Below are positions 1 through 9,085 of a stretch of DNA of 64,000 nucleotides, one piece after another. The notes under the pieces are model-generated. The model had not been told where the DNA came from. It saw only the letters and a program-made list of their open reading frames with translations, and made no database searches. Origin of the DNA: Tahibacter soli (lineage in GTDB: Bacteria > Pseudomonadota > Gammaproteobacteria > Xanthomonadales > Rhodanobacteraceae); NCBI RefSeq assembly GCF_025717065.2, contig NZ_JAOVZO020000001.1, positions 521,095-585,094 of the forward strand, in the 5' to 3' direction. The position numbers and the translations under genes are program-made. The first letter of the stretch is position 1, and the number at the start of each line of letters is the position of its first letter.

Positions 1-365
1 AGCGGTCGCTTGCGGTCGCGCGCGAGGCGCGCCAGCTGCTGTTCGACCGTGGTTTCGAGGTAGACGACGAAGCCGCGCGCGGCGAGCAGCGCGCGGTTGC
101 CGGCGTCGAGCACGGCGCCGCCGCCGGTCGCCAGCACGATGCCGTCGAGCGCGACCATGTCGGCGAGGCAGGCGCGTTCGCGCCGGCGAAAGCCCGCTTC
201 GCCCTCGACTTCGAAGATCAGCGGGATCGTCGCGCCGGTGTGTTCCTCGATCACATGGTCGAGATCGTGGAACGGCAGCGACAGATGTTCGGCGACGCGG
301 CGACCGATCGTGGTCTTGCCGGCGCCCATCGGTCCGATGAGAAAAAGGTTCGGCGCGGGATTCAT
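1..365 (-). CDS. aroK: Shikimate kinase, N-terminal 121 residues (cut by window edge)
   Basis: Shikimate kinase phosphorylates shikimate with ATP in the cytoplasmic chorismate pathway. The protein opens [19 protein letters not shown]: residues 11-18 are the P-loop GPMGAGKT typical of AroK. Further on are the DLDHVIE segment, FRRRER with the substrate-contacting arginines, and the glycine-rich ATGGGAV substrate loop near residue 80. The ATG is at 365-363 and the frame is open to base 3, so the C-terminal lid end lies outside the window. In Gammaproteobacteria aroK is usually followed by aroB, which would be to the left here. It is divergent from the exosortase gene, with a gap of about 115 bases. 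Family assignment is secure. Confidence 0.93.
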   Translation of the reverse strand, partial: MNPAPNLFLIGPMGAGKTTIGRRVAEHLSLPFHDLDHVIEEHTGATIPLIFEVEGEAGFRRRERACLADMVALDGIVLATGGGAVLDAGNRALLAARGFVVYLETTVEQQLARLARDRKRP

Positions 366-481
366 GGACCGATGCTAGCACGCAGGCGCGGCGCGGCTTC
401 CGGCGTTTTCGTCATTTGCCGGCGAGGGCGCCGGCGCGCCGAAAGCGCTACCATGGCGGCCTGTATCGCAGGTTCGCCGTC

Positions 482-1015
482 ATGTTTCGATTTCTCGCCA
501 TCTTCATCGTCTGCCTGCTCGTCCTGTTCACGCTCGACGTGCTGCAACCGGTCAACGACCTCGTGATCGATCCGTTCAACGGCGTGCTCGCGTGGATCTC
601 GGCGCACGTGATCGATCTCTTCGGCGGCGACGCGATCTCGCAGGGCAAGGCGCTGATCAGCCCGACCACGGGCATGGCCGTGACGATCGAGCGCGTCTGC
701 AACGGCATCGAGGCGGTGATCGTGCTGGTATCGGCGATGCTCGCGTTCCCGGCACCGTGGAAATACAAGCTCCTCGGCGTGCTCGCCGGCACGCTCGCGA
801 TCCAGGCGCTCAACGTCGTGCGCATCATCAGCCTGTACTACCTGCACCAGTGGGATCGCACCGCGTTCGACTGGTTTCACGAATACATCTGGCAGGCGCT
901 GATCGTGCTCGACGCGCTCGCCGCGTATCTGATCTGGCTGCGGCTGCTGCCGCGTCCGGTCGCGCCGGCCACCGACGCGGACGACGCGCCGCCGCAGGCG
1001 CAGGCGCCGGCATGA
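482..1015 (+). CDS. xrtH: Exosortase H (XrtH family)
   Basis: Integral inner-membrane cysteine protease/transpeptidase of the exosortase/archaeosortase superfamily, which sorts proteins bearing a C-terminal signal. The 177-residue product is very hydrophobic, with about five membrane segments. The expected catalytic set is visible: Cys73 in RVCNGIEA, Arg114 in NVVRIISLYY and His133 in DWFHEYIW. The short form with a single N-terminal helix before the core fits XrtH rather than the long EpsH type. The ATG at 482 is chosen because the hydrophobic helix MFRFLAIFIV starts there; an upstream in-frame GTG at 416 would add a basic, unlikely leader. The stop overlaps the next start (ATGA). No protein in the window clearly carries the partner IPTL-type CTERM signal, so its substrate is elsewhere. 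Confidence 0.85.
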   Translation: MFRFLAIFIVCLLVLFTLDVLQPVNDLVIDPFNGVLAWISAHVIDLFGGDAISQGKALISPTTGMAVTIERVCNGIEAVIVLVSAMLAFPAPWKYKLLGVLAGTLAIQALNVVRIISLYYLHQWDRTAFDWFHEYIWQALIVLDALAAYLIWLRLLPRPVAPATDADDAPPQAQAPA

Positions 1016-1878
1016 CGCGCGACGGCGCCTGCCTGATCGCCGGCTGCGGCGACGTGGGCACGCGCCTGGGCGTTCTGCTCGCCGCGCGGGGCGAAAAAGT
1101 GTACGGACTGCGGCGCAGCGACGCGCCGCTGCCGGCCGGCATGACGCCGCTCGTCGCCGACCTGACCGACCCCGCGACGTTGCGCGAACTGCCCGACGAC
1201 GTGACGCGCGTCGTCTTCCTGCCCGCGCCCGGCGCGCGCGACGCCGCGGCGTACCGCGGCCTTTTCGTCGACGGCATCGGGCATCTGCTCGACGCGCTCG
1301 TCGCACGCATGCGCGTCGCGCGGTTCGTGTTCGTCTCGTCGAGCGCCGTCTACGGCGAACACGACGGCGCCTGGGTCGACGAGTCGACGCCTTGCGCGCC
1401 GCTCGCGTTCAACGGCGAATTGCTGCTCGACGCCGAAGCGCGCCTGCGTTCGAGCGGCCTGTCCGCGATCGTCGCGCGCTGCTCGGGCCTGTACGGACCG
1501 GGACGTACGCGCCTGATCGATCAGATCGCGAACGGTACGGCACGCCTGCCTGCCGGCGCCGGGGACTACACGAACCGCATCCATGTCGACGACGCGGCGG
1601 CCGCGCTCGCGCATCTGCTCGCGCGCGAAAACGCCGACGACTGCTACCTCCTGACCGACGATCATCCGGCGACGCTGGCCGAAGTCTACGGCTTCATCGC
1701 CGACCGGCTCGGCCTGCCCGGGCCGCCGCCGGAACCGGCGCCGGCCGCGCGCGCCGTCGGCAACAAGCGGTTGTCGAATCGCCGCCTGCGCGCCACCGGT
1801 TTCGATTTTCGCTACCCGGATTTCCGTGCCGGCTACGCGAGCGTCTTGACGCCGCCGACACATGCCGCGCGGCCATAG
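1012..1878 (+). CDS. NAD(P)-dependent SDR-type epimerase/dehydratase (YeeZ-like)
   Basis: A 288-residue cytoplasmic Rossmann-fold protein of the extended short-chain dehydrogenase group. The N-terminal LIAGCGDVGTRL is the dinucleotide loop in the shortened GxGxxG form seen in YeeZ-like proteins. VFVSSSAVYGEHDG near residues 109-122 contains the catalytic-type Ser and the Tyr of SSxxVYG, but the YxxxK lysine is not present in its usual form (FNGELLLDAE follows), so classical oxidoreductase activity is doubtful. RCSGLYGPGR and DYTNRIHVDD are typical of NAD-dependent epimerases. The ATG overlaps the exosortase stop by 4 bases, so the two are probably co-translated. The substrate cannot be read from the sequence. 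Confidence 0.8.
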   Translation: MTRDGACLIAGCGDVGTRLGVLLAARGEKVYGLRRSDAPLPAGMTPLVADLTDPATLRELPDDVTRVVFLPAPGARDAAAYRGLFVDGIGHLLDALVARMRVARFVFVSSSAVYGEHDGAWVDESTPCAPLAFNGELLLDAEARLRSSGLSAIVARCSGLYGPGRTRLIDQIANGTARLPAGAGDYTNRIHVDDAAAALAHLLARENADDCYLLTDDHPATLAEVYGFIADRLGLPGPPPEPAPAARAVGNKRLSNRRLRATGFDFRYPDFRAGYASVLTPPTHAARP

Positions 1879-2191
1879 TGGAACCGCAACAAAAAGAAAG
1901 ATCCGGTAACGAATTGTGCACTGCGGTAGAGAAAGGCGCTTCCCGGGCTAGCGGCCCGGCTATGCCTTGCTGCTACACTGCCTGTGAAAAAACGTTGCAA
2001 TGCGAGGGCGCGGATCTGGCGCGCGTGCCGAAAAAGCAGGTCCGGCGCGGCATTCCAGGGAAGATTGCAACGCGACCGCCGTTGAAAGTCGGGCGGTCAC
2101 CGGAAAGCGTGCGTCGCCGTACCCGCGGTGACATGCGTTGAGGTTTGGAGGCCGGAGGCCGCAACGCAGGGGTATCCCTCAAGGAGACGCC
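1879..2191. other. Intergenic stretch without a recognisable gene
   Basis: The 313 bases before dodecin hold no convincing coding frame. A GC-rich stem-loop lies at 1943-1959 (CCGGGC / GCCCGG, 5-base loop) without a following T run. An extended -10-like TGCTACACT is at 1971-1979 but has no matching -35 element. Either could belong to the end of the SDR transcript or the start of the dodecin transcript; neither is strong. Confidence 0.4.
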
Positions 2192-2395
2192 ATGACGATT
2201 GCCAAGGTCATCGAAATCAGTTCGTCCTCGACCAAGGGTATCGAGGATGCCGTGCAGCACGGCCTGTCGAAGGTCGCGACGACGGTGAAGAACATCAAGG
2301 GAGCCTGGGTCAACGACATCAAGGTCGTGACTTCGGATGACGGTACAATCGAGGAATGGCGCGTCAATCTGCGCGTTAATTTCATCGTCGAATGA
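2192..2395 (+). CDS. Dodecin family flavin-binding protein
   Basis: Dodecins are small proteins that form hollow dodecamers and store or buffer flavin (riboflavin/FMN) in the cytoplasm. The 67-residue product MTIAKVIEISSSSTKGIEDA is the usual length and shows the family pattern: strand 1 with VIEISSSS, a single helix (GIEDAVQHGLSKVATTVKNI), then WVNDIKVV and EEWRVNLRVNF, where the conserved Trp in strand 2 stacks on the flavin. A strong ribosome binding site AAGGAGA at 2181-2187 fixes the ATG at 2192. The response regulator follows 44 bases later, so both may share a transcript. Confidence 0.93.
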   Translation: MTIAKVIEISSSSTKGIEDAVQHGLSKVATTVKNIKGAWVNDIKVVTSDDGTIEEWRVNLRVNFIVE

Positions 2396-2439
2396 GGAAC
2401 CTGCCGGATGCGTCCGAGGCTTGTGCAGGAAGGAGTCGC

Positions 2440-3138
2440 ATGAGCAAACACGAAGTGGTCATCGGTTTTCTGGAAGACGATGCCGACCAGGCCGAACTGA
2501 TTTCCCTTTGGCTCGAACGGGCCGGCTACTCGCCTCGCGTATTTCGCAGCGCCAGCGAGTTTCGCCGCCGTCTTGGCAATGAGGCCGTCGATCTTCTGTT
2601 GCTCGACTGGATGCTGCCCGACTCGACCGGGCTCGACGTGATCGCGTGGATACGCTCATCGGCCAACTCCGAGTTGCCGGTGATCTTCCTGACCGCGCGT
2701 TCGCTCGACGAAGACATCGTGCGCGGCCTGGAAAGCGGCGGCGACGACTACGTCATCAAGCCGCCGAAACAGGCCGAACTGCTCGCGCGCGTCGCCGCGG
2801 TACTGCGCCGCCGCGGCGTCGACACCGAAGGGTCGACCGAAATTTCGCTGCCGCCGTACATGGTCGACCTGCAGCGCCGCCGCATCTCGATCGACAGCCG
2901 CGAAATCGAACTGACGCAGCGCGAGTTCGACCTTGCGACGTATCTGTTCCGGCGCCAGGGCCGCATCGTCAGCCGCGACGCGCTGCTCGAAAACGTCTGG
3001 AACATGAGCTCGCAGGTGTCGACGCGCACGGTCGACACGCATGTCAGCCGCCTGCGCAAGAAGCTCGAACTCTCGGGCGAGCACGGCTGGCGCCTGACGG
3101 CCGTCTATCAGCACGGGTATCGCCTCGAGCAGACCTGA
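2440..3138 (+). CDS. OmpR/PhoB-type DNA-binding response regulator
   Basis: A 232-residue two-component transcription regulator. The receiver domain (about 1-120) has the acidic pair Glu12-Asp13-Asp14, the phosphoacceptor Asp56 in LLLLDWMLPD, the switch Thr in FLTARS and the conserved Lys in DDYVIKPP. The winged-helix effector domain (about 135-230) shows ELTQREFDLATYLFRRQG, RTVDTHVSRLRKKL and YQHGYRL, which are diagnostic of the OmpR class. AGGAAGGAG sits just before the ATG at 2440. No kinase is directly adjacent; the nearest is the hybrid kinase at 6133, four genes downstream, a possible but unproven partner. Confidence 0.93.
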   Translation: MSKHEVVIGFLEDDADQAELISLWLERAGYSPRVFRSASEFRRRLGNEAVDLLLLDWMLPDSTGLDVIAWIRSSANSELPVIFLTARSLDEDIVRGLESGGDDYVIKPPKQAELLARVAAVLRRRGVDTEGSTEISLPPYMVDLQRRRISIDSREIELTQREFDLATYLFRRQGRIVSRDALLENVWNMSSQVSTRTVDTHVSRLRKKLELSGEHGWRLTAVYQHGYRLEQT

Positions 3139-3234
3139 GACGTACCCGCGCGCTGAACGATTCGCCGCGGACGCGCATTGCGCGTCGGCGGCGTTCGCGT
3201 ATAACGCTTGCAAGGGCTTCGACGAGGTTCCGCC

Positions 3235-3891
3235 ATGCCGGTCGGGCGCAAATCGAACACCAGGGACAAGCGCGGCAAGCCGGCCGTCGCGCGCGGCAAG
3301 GCGGGCGCGAAGAAGCGTAGCCATGTGGAAAAGACTATGAGCGACAAAAAGAACTCCGCGCCGCCGGACGCCGGCGCCGACCGCAACGTCGACCAGATTC
3401 GCGACATCCTGTTCGGCGGCCAGATGCGCGACTACGAGCGCCGCTTCCTCGAACTCAACGAGCGCCTCGAAGCCGACTTCAAGGCGTTGCGGCTGGACCT
3501 CGACAAGCGCGTCGCCGCGCTCGACAAGCGCCTGGACGAAGCGCTCGACAAGCTCGCCAAGGGCCTGCGCCAGGAAGTGGCCGACCGCAACAAGGCGGTC
3601 GAAGACCTCGAATCGCGTCTGCTGCAGAGCGCGCGCACGCAGCGCGGCGAGCTCACCAACGCGATCGAAGCCGTGAGCCACGAGTTGTCGACGACCGACG
3701 AGCGCCTGCGCCGCGCGATCGCCGAACTCGAAGCCGCGCTGCAGGAAGAAGCCTCGCGCGCGAGCGCGGCGCTGAACCGCTCGCAGGATTCGGTGCGCGC
3801 CGAGAAGGTCGGCCGCGAAGATCTCGCCGCGCTCCTGACCGAGGTTGCGCTGCGGCTCAAAGGCGATTTCGACCTGCCCGGCGGCAACTGA
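3235..3891 (+). CDS. Coiled-coil protein of unknown function (GTPase-module partner)
   Basis: About 218 residues. After a very basic N-terminus (PVGRKSNTRDKRGKPAV), the rest is almost all helical with heptad-like spacing: RFLELNERLEADFKALRLD, DKRVAALDKRLDEALDKL, then further runs to about residue 200. The end is ALLTEVALRLKGDFDLPGGN. No catalytic motif, signal peptide or membrane segment is seen. The start is uncertain: ATG 3235 gives the basic leader, ATG 3337 (MSDKKNSAPP) gives a 184-residue form. It sits 17 bases upstream of the OmpA-like gene and leads a cluster with a Ras-like GTPase and hybrid kinase, so a scaffold or adaptor role for that module is an inference. Confidence 0.7.
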   Translation: MPVGRKSNTRDKRGKPAVARGKAGAKKRSHVEKTMSDKKNSAPPDAGADRNVDQIRDILFGGQMRDYERRFLELNERLEADFKALRLDLDKRVAALDKRLDEALDKLAKGLRQEVADRNKAVEDLESRLLQSARTQRGELTNAIEAVSHELSTTDERLRRAIAELEAALQEEASRASAALNRSQDSVRAEKVGREDLAALLTEVALRLKGDFDLPGGN

Positions 3892-3908
3892 GCGTCGCCC
3901 CGAGCCTC

Positions 3909-5639
3909 GTGGGCGACTACCAGCGCTTAAAGGAACTCCTGCTCGGCGACGAACGCGCCGAACTCGACCGGCAGCGCGAACGGCTCGCCGAACTCGCGCG
4001 CGACGTCGAGCACGACCGCGCGGGACTGCCGCGAGAACTGCCGCGGCTCTTGCGCGAAGCCCAGCGCGGCGACGGCCGCGACAAACTGGTCGACGCGCTG
4101 AGCGCGCCGGTCGCCAGCGCGCTCGGCACGGCCGTGCGCGAGCAGCGCCAGACGATCGTCGACGCGCTGTTTCCGATCATCGGTCCCGCGATTCGCAAGG
4201 CGATCGTCGAGGCGCTGCGCGACTTTTCCGACGGTTTCAACCGCGCGCTCGAATCGAGCCTCACGCCGCGCGGGCTCAAGTGGCGTTTCGAAGCGTGGCG
4301 CACCGGCGTGCCGTACGCGCAGGTCGTATTGAAGAACACGCTGAGTTTTCGACTGGATCATCTCTTTCTGATCGAGCGCGACAGCGGCCTCGTGATCGCG
4401 CGCGAGTCGGCGCCGGAAGTCGCCGACCTCGACGCCGACGCGATCTCCGGCATGCTCACCGCGATCGGCGACTTCGTACGCGATTCGGTCGGCGGCGACG
4501 CGCCGGGCTCGCTCGCGTCGGCGACGGTCGGCGAACACCTCTTGTGGGTGGTCGAAGGCCCGCGCGCGAATCTCGCCGTGTTTCTGCGCGGCGTGCCGCC
4601 GGCGCAGCTGCGGCTCGTGCTGCAGGAACGGCTCGAACAGATCCACGCCTTGTTGCCCGAGGCGCCGGCGGACGGCGCCGTGACGCTGCCGGGGCTGCGC
4701 GAAGCGCTCGATCTGGATCGCCTGCGCCACGCCGCGGCGCTCGATCCGCACGCGCCGCCGAAGAAGACGCGGCCCTGGCCGCTCGTGCTCGTCGCGCTCG
4801 CGATCGGCGGCGCGCTCGCGTGGTGGCTCGTCAACGACTGGCTCTGGGCGAGGCATCTGCACGACGCGGAAAAAGCGTTGCGCGCGTGGCCCGGCGTACA
4901 CGTCGACGGCATCGACGGTTCGCGGCGCGGCGCCGTCGTCGTGCGCGGTCTGATCGATCCGCTCGCCGAATCGCCGCGTGCGGCGCTCGCGCAGCTGCTG
5001 CCGCCCGATACGTCGCTCGCGTTCGAGTGGCGCGGCTACGTGTCGACCGATCCCGCGCTGGTCGCGCGCCGCGCGCGGCAGCTGCTCGCGCCGCCCGAGG
5101 GCGTGCGCGTCGCGTTCGCCGACGGGCGCCTCGCGCTGCGCGGCGTCGCGCCCGCCGCGTGGGTCGCCGCGGCGCGCGAACGCGCGGCATGGATACCGGG
5201 CGTCGCCGTGCTCGACCTCGACGCGCTGCATGCCGCCGAAGATCCGTCGGCCGCGCAGGAGGCCGAACTCGACGCCGTCGGCGAGGCGCTGCGCGAGCTG
5301 AAGGTCGAATTCGTGCGCGAAACCGAAGCGGCCGATCCGGCACCGCTCGAAGCGATGCGGGCGCAGGCGCTGCGCGCGCTCGAACTCGCGGCAATGCTCG
5401 GGTACGACGTGCGCTTCACGTGCCACGGCTACAACGACGCCCCGGGCGGCGACGTGCTCAATCGCGCCCTGCGCGAACGCCGCGCCGAATGGCTGTGCGC
5501 GGAGCTCGCGCGCCGCGGCGTGCCGGCCGACCGGCTCTCGCGCGGCGATTCCGTCGCGGATGCCGCCGAAGCCCCTACAATCGCGCTTCGGGCCGCGTCG
5601 CTGCGGCTGGAGCGCGCAAGGAGCGCCGACGGAAAATGA
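3909..5639 (+). CDS. Single-pass membrane protein with C-terminal OmpA-like domain
   Basis: A 576-residue protein beginning at GTG 3909. Residues 1-280 are soluble and charged, with a helical start (YQRLKELLLGDERAELDRQR) and a conserved-looking centre (IGPAIRKAIVEALRDFSDGF, RLDHLFLIERDSGLVIA). The lone membrane helix is near 290-312 (WPLVLVALAIGGALAWW). Beyond it are a BON-like segment and a C-terminal domain related to OmpA (peptidoglycan-associated) domains: YDVRFTCHGYNDA, LNRALRERRAEWLCAEL, RRGVPADRLS. The orientation predicts a cytoplasmic N-terminus and periplasmic C-terminus. Its stop overlaps the GTPase ATG, which implies coupled translation and probably a shared complex. The OmpA peptidoglycan-binding residues are only partly recognisable. 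Confidence 0.78.
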   Translation: MGDYQRLKELLLGDERAELDRQRERLAELARDVEHDRAGLPRELPRLLREAQRGDGRDKLVDALSAPVASALGTAVREQRQTIVDALFPIIGPAIRKAIVEALRDFSDGFNRALESSLTPRGLKWRFEAWRTGVPYAQVVLKNTLSFRLDHLFLIERDSGLVIARESAPEVADLDADAISGMLTAIGDFVRDSVGGDAPGSLASATVGEHLLWVVEGPRANLAVFLRGVPPAQLRLVLQERLEQIHALLPEAPADGAVTLPGLREALDLDRLRHAAALDPHAPPKKTRPWPLVLVALAIGGALAWWLVNDWLWARHLHDAEKALRAWPGVHVDGIDGSRRGAVVVRGLIDPLAESPRAALAQLLPPDTSLAFEWRGYVSTDPALVARRARQLLAPPEGVRVAFADGRLALRGVAPAAWVAAARERAAWIPGVAVLDLDALHAAEDPSAAQEAELDAVGEALRELKVEFVRETEAADPAPLEAMRAQALRALELAAMLGYDVRFTCHGYNDAPGGDVLNRALRERRAEWLCAELARRGVPADRLSRGDSVADAAEAPTIALRAASLRLERARSADGK

Positions 5640-6136
5640 CCGAACTCGCTCGCAAGGTGTGCATGCTCGGCGACTTCGGCGTCGGCAAGACCAGCCTCGT
5701 GTCGCGCTTCGTGCGCAACACGTTTTCGGACAAGTACCTCACCACGGTCGGCGTCAAGGTCGACAGCAAGCACGTGGCGCTGCCCGACGCGCGCACCGTC
5801 AAGCTCGTCGTGTGGGACATCGCCGGCAAGAGCGCGCTCGATGCGCTCAATCTCAACTACCTGCGCGGCGCGACGGGCCTGATGCTCGTCGCCGACGGCA
5901 CGCGCGAGGCCAGCCTGCGCGCGACGCTGAATCTCCTGATGCAGGCGCGCGACGTGCTCGACGATCCTGCCGTCGTGCTCGTGGTCAACAAGCTCGACCT
6001 GGTCGAGCGCTGGCAGGTGGCGCCCGCCACGATCGCCGAATTGCGCCGCACGCTGCCGGTCGTCGAAACGAGCGCGCAGAGCGGCGACGGCGTCGAAGCC
6101 GCGTTCGCCGAACTCGCACGGAAACTCGCGGCATGA
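5636..6136 (+). CDS. Ras-like small GTPase (prokaryotic Rab/Rup-type)
   Basis: A 166-residue small GTP-binding protein, about the size of a bare Ras G domain. G1 is GDFGVGKTS (12-20, Lys18 and Thr19), the switch I Thr is at 36/37, G3 is WDIAGK (60-65), G4 is NKLD (118-121) and G5 is SAQSG (146-150). The residue after DxAG, where Ras has catalytic Gln61, is Lys65, so intrinsic GTP hydrolysis may be altered or depend on a partner. There is no C-terminal lipidation signal. Both ends overlap neighbours by ATGA junctions (OmpA-like upstream, histidine kinase downstream), so it probably acts as a membrane-linked switch with these proteins. The GTPase call is firm; the role is inference. Confidence 0.9.
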   Translation: MTELARKVCMLGDFGVGKTSLVSRFVRNTFSDKYLTTVGVKVDSKHVALPDARTVKLVVWDIAGKSALDALNLNYLRGATGLMLVADGTREASLRATLNLLMQARDVLDDPAVVLVVNKLDLVERWQVAPATIAELRRTLPVVETSAQSGDGVEAAFAELARKLAA

Positions 6137-7686
6137 ACGGTTTTCCCGCCTCGGTCGAGCGCTATCTCGAACGCGTGCTGATCGAGCGGGCGCGCCCGCT
6201 GCTGCTGACCTTCGACGGGCCGTGGCAGCTGCGCGCAATGGTCGGCGACGCCGCGCGCTTCGGCTTCGACGCGGCGGCGCCCGACGTCGTCGTCGAGCGT
6301 CTGCAGGATCTTTTCCTCGGCCTGCCGACCGGGCAGATGCAGGATTTTCCGTTCGTCGAACTCGCCGGCGGCGGGAATGCGCACGTACACCTCGTGCCCG
6401 ACGGCGAACTGTTTCACGTGCTGCTGCTCGACGCCGGCGAAGAGCACGAGCGCACGCGCGCGCAGCAGCAGCTCGGCAACGAGGCCGAGCTTGCGAGCCT
6501 CGAAAAATCGCGCGCGCTCGCGCGGCTCAAGGAGATCAGGAGCGAACTCGAACGCCAGCGCGCGGGGCTGGAAGAAGCGCACGCGCTCAAGAACGCGCTG
6601 ATCGCGACGCTGAGCCACGACTTCCGCACGCCGCTGACGTCGATCTTCGGCTATCTGCATCTGCTCGAGCGCCGTGCCGGCGGCGACGCGGCCGAGATCG
6701 ACGCGCTGCACGCGATCCGGCGCAATGCGACGTACCTGTTCGCACTCGCCGAAAACCTGCTCGAATACGGCCGCAGCGAAGCCGGCGCGCCGAACGAGCG
6801 CGCCGCGTCGCTGATCAACGCCGAGCGCCTCGATGCGCCGCGCCTCGGCGCCGATCTCGACGCGATGTTCCGGCCGCTGGCCCAGGACAAAGGGATCGAA
6901 TTCCATCTCGAGCCGATCGTCGCGCCGCCGGCGGAGGCGCTGTTCGACGAAGTGAAACTGCGTCAGGTGCTGATCAACCTGCTGTCGAACGCGGTGCGCT
7001 ACACCCACCACGGCGAGGTGCGCGCGCGCATCGCGTGGCGCGAGCAGCATCTCGAACTCGAGGTGCGCGACACCGGCATCGGCATCTCGCCCGAATATCG
7101 CGAGCGCGTGTTCAAGGCGTTCAACCGCGGCGCGCAGAGCGGCAGCCGCGGCGCCGGGCTCGGTCTGTCGATCGTCAAGCGCCTCGTCGAGCAGATGCAC
7201 GGCACGCTTGATCTCGAATCGACGCCCGGCGCCGGCTCGTGCTTCCGCGTGCGCGTGCCGGCGCTCGAACGGCCCGGCGCGAACCTGCCCGCGGCGCCGG
7301 CGGGCGACTACGAAAACGTGCGCCGCGCGGCGCCGAGCGCTGTCGTCGTCGACGACGATCCCGACATCGCCGGCCTCCTCGAAGTGCTGCTCGCCGACCT
7401 CGGCTGCCGCGTGCGCGCGTTCGACGACGCGAACGCCGCGATCGAACACGTGCGCGCCGAACCGCCGGACGTGCTGCTGATCGACGTCGAGCTGCCGGGC
7501 CTGTCCGGCAACGCGGCGGTGTACCGGCTGCGTTCGCAAGGCTACAAGGGCCGCATCGTCACCTTGTCGGCGACCGCGACCGACGATGCGCGCCGGGCGG
7601 CCATCGCGGCCGGCGCCGATCACTATCTGACCAAACCGCTCAACATCGAGCAGTTCCTGCGCACGATGCGCGCGACCATCGCCTGA
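6133..7686 (+). CDS. Soluble hybrid sensor histidine kinase with C-terminal receiver
   Basis: A 517-residue protein with no membrane segment. Residues 1-115 are an unassigned sensor region with a PAS-like predicted look ([17 protein letters not shown]), then a coiled coil (115-155). The HisKA domain has the phosphoacceptor His162 in SHDFRTP, and the HATPase_c domain shows the N box ([14 protein letters not shown]), DTGIGI and [10 protein letters not shown]. The receiver (about 400-517) has Asp451 in LLIDVELPG and Lys in YLTKPL. It starts within the GTPase stop codon, so a kinase-GTPase functional link is likely; the sensor half may read out the GTPase state (inference). The response regulator upstream at 2440 is a candidate output. 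Confidence 0.92.
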   Translation: MNGFPASVERYLERVLIERARPLLLTFDGPWQLRAMVGDAARFGFDAAAPDVVVERLQDLFLGLPTGQMQDFPFVELAGGGNAHVHLVPDGELFHVLLLDAGEEHERTRAQQQLGNEAELASLEKSRALARLKEIRSELERQRAGLEEAHALKNALIATLSHDFRTPLTSIFGYLHLLERRAGGDAAEIDALHAIRRNATYLFALAENLLEYGRSEAGAPNERAASLINAERLDAPRLGADLDAMFRPLAQDKGIEFHLEPIVAPPAEALFDEVKLRQVLINLLSNAVRYTHHGEVRARIAWREQHLELEVRDTGIGISPEYRERVFKAFNRGAQSGSRGAGLGLSIVKRLVEQMHGTLDLESTPGAGSCFRVRVPALERPGANLPAAPAGDYENVRRAAPSAVVVDDDPDIAGLLEVLLADLGCRVRAFDDANAAIEHVRAEPPDVLLIDVELPGLSGNAAVYRLRSQGYKGRIVTLSATATDDARRAAIAAGADHYLTKPLNIEQFLRTMRATIA

Positions 7687-7696
7687 ATCGACCACC

Positions 7697-8287
7697 ATGT
7701 CCCTGCCTGAAGAAGCGCTCGCCGAATTCCGTCTGCTGCTGGCCGAGGCGCAAGCCTCGACCGACCCCGAACCGACCGCGATGAACCTCTCGACCGTCGA
7801 CGCCGCCGGGCGCGTGCATGCGCGCATCGTGCTGCTCAAGGCCGTCGACGAGCACGGTTTCCGTTTTTATACGAATTACGAAAGCGCCAAAGGCGACGAG
7901 CTGGCGCAGCACGCCGGCGTCGCGCTGAGCCTGCACTGGAAACACGTGCGCGAAGGCATCCAGGTGCGCATCGAGGGCGCCGTCGAGCGCACGTCGGCGG
8001 CCGATTCCGACGCGTACTTCGCGACGCGGCCGCGCGGCAGCCAGATCGGCGCGTGGGCGTCGCTGCAGTCGCAGACCTTGCCCGACCGCGCCGACTTCGA
8101 AGCGCGCATCGCACGGTACGAGGCGCAGTTCGACGGCAAGGACGTGCCGCGTCCGCCGCACTGGGGCGGCTACCTCGTCGTGCCCGACCTCGTCGAATTC
8201 TGGTACGGCGCGAAGTTCCGCCTGCACGAGCGGCAGCGCTACGAGCGCGCGGGCGGGACGTGGACGAAGCGAATGCTCTACCCGTGA
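7697..8287 (+). CDS. pdxH: Pyridoxamine 5'-phosphate oxidase
   Basis: An FMN-dependent oxidase converting pyridoxine or pyridoxamine 5'-phosphate to pyridoxal phosphate, the final step of PLP supply. The 196-residue length is slightly short of the E. coli enzyme, missing only the N-terminal tail. Family landmarks: [20 protein letters not shown] (FMN contacts), [22 protein letters not shown]-like [12 protein letters not shown], and the C-terminal LHERQRYER with WTKRMLYP, which closes the active site. It starts 10 bases after the kinase gene and its stop overlaps the GTG of the next gene, so it is embedded in the same transcription unit, probably as a passenger. Confidence 0.95.
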   Translation: MSLPEEALAEFRLLLAEAQASTDPEPTAMNLSTVDAAGRVHARIVLLKAVDEHGFRFYTNYESAKGDELAQHAGVALSLHWKHVREGIQVRIEGAVERTSAADSDAYFATRPRGSQIGAWASLQSQTLPDRADFEARIARYEAQFDGKDVPRPPHWGGYLVVPDLVEFWYGAKFRLHERQRYERAGGTWTKRMLYP

Positions 8288-9075
8288 GCTACCCGCAGCG
8301 CATCGTCTGCCTCACCGAAGAGCCGACCGAAACGCTGTACGCGATCGGCGAGGAGCATCGCATCGTCGGCATCTCGGGCTTCACCGTGCGGCCGCCGCGC
8401 GCGCGCAAGGAAAAGCCGAAGGTGTCGGCGTTCACGAGCGCGAAGATCGGCGAGATCCTGAAGCTCGAACCCGACCTCGTGATCGGGTTCTCCGACATCC
8501 AGGCCGACATCGCGCGCGATCTCATCAAGGCCGGCGTCGAGGTGTGGATCAGCAACCACCGCTCGGTCGAGGGCATCCTCGGCTACATCCGCCGGCTGGC
8601 CGGCATGGTCGGCAACGCCGCCGCGGGCGAAGCGCTCGCGCAGCGCGCCGAGGCGCATATCGCGAGCGTGCGCGCCGCCGCCGCGGCGCTGCCGCGTCGT
8701 CCCAAAGTGTATTTCGAGGAATGGGACGAGCCGCCGATCACCGGCATCCGCTGGGTGACCGAACTGATCCGCATCGCCGGCGGCGACGACGCGTTTCCCG
8801 AACTCGCCGAAAAATCGCTCGCGCGCGATCGCATCCTCGCCGACGCAGGAGAGGTGATACGCCGCGCGCCCGACGTGATCCTCGGCTCGTGGTGCGGCAA
8901 GCGCTTCCGGCCCGAAGCGGTCGCAAGACGCCCCGGCTGGGACGCGATACCGGCCGTGCGCGACGGCGAACTGCACGAGATCAAGTCGCCGATCATCCTG
9001 CAGCCGGGACCCGCCGCGCTGTTCGACGGGCTCGACGCGCTGCATGCGCGCATCGCGGCCTGGGCGGGGCGCTAG
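8284..9075 (+). CDS. BtuF/TroA-like (PF01497-type) cobalamin-binding protein without signal peptide
   Basis: A 263-residue protein resembling periplasmic-binding-protein domains of the BtuF family, which bind cobalamin or iron chelates. Typical features: [24 protein letters not shown] at the N-terminus, [18 protein letters not shown], the [15 protein letters not shown] segment and the C-terminal [18 protein letters not shown] 8284 is chosen because it overlaps the pdxH stop (GTGA). Unlike true BtuF there is no signal peptide or lipobox, so it is predicted to be cytoplasmic. No ABC permease or TonB receptor gene is nearby. A transport role is therefore unsupported; intracellular cofactor binding is an alternative. 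Confidence 0.75.
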   Translation: MSYPQRIVCLTEEPTETLYAIGEEHRIVGISGFTVRPPRARKEKPKVSAFTSAKIGEILKLEPDLVIGFSDIQADIARDLIKAGVEVWISNHRSVEGILGYIRRLAGMVGNAAAGEALAQRAEAHIASVRAAAAALPRRPKVYFEEWDEPPITGIRWVTELIRIAGGDDAFPELAEKSLARDRILADAGEVIRRAPDVILGSWCGKRFRPEAVARRPGWDAIPAVRDGELHEIKSPIILQPGPAALFDGLDALHARIAAWAGR

Positions 9076-9085
9076 ACGTCAGGCG

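Noticed and set aside
1943..1959. Intrinsic terminator after the SDR gene
   Set aside because: Only six base pairs and no T run after the stem.
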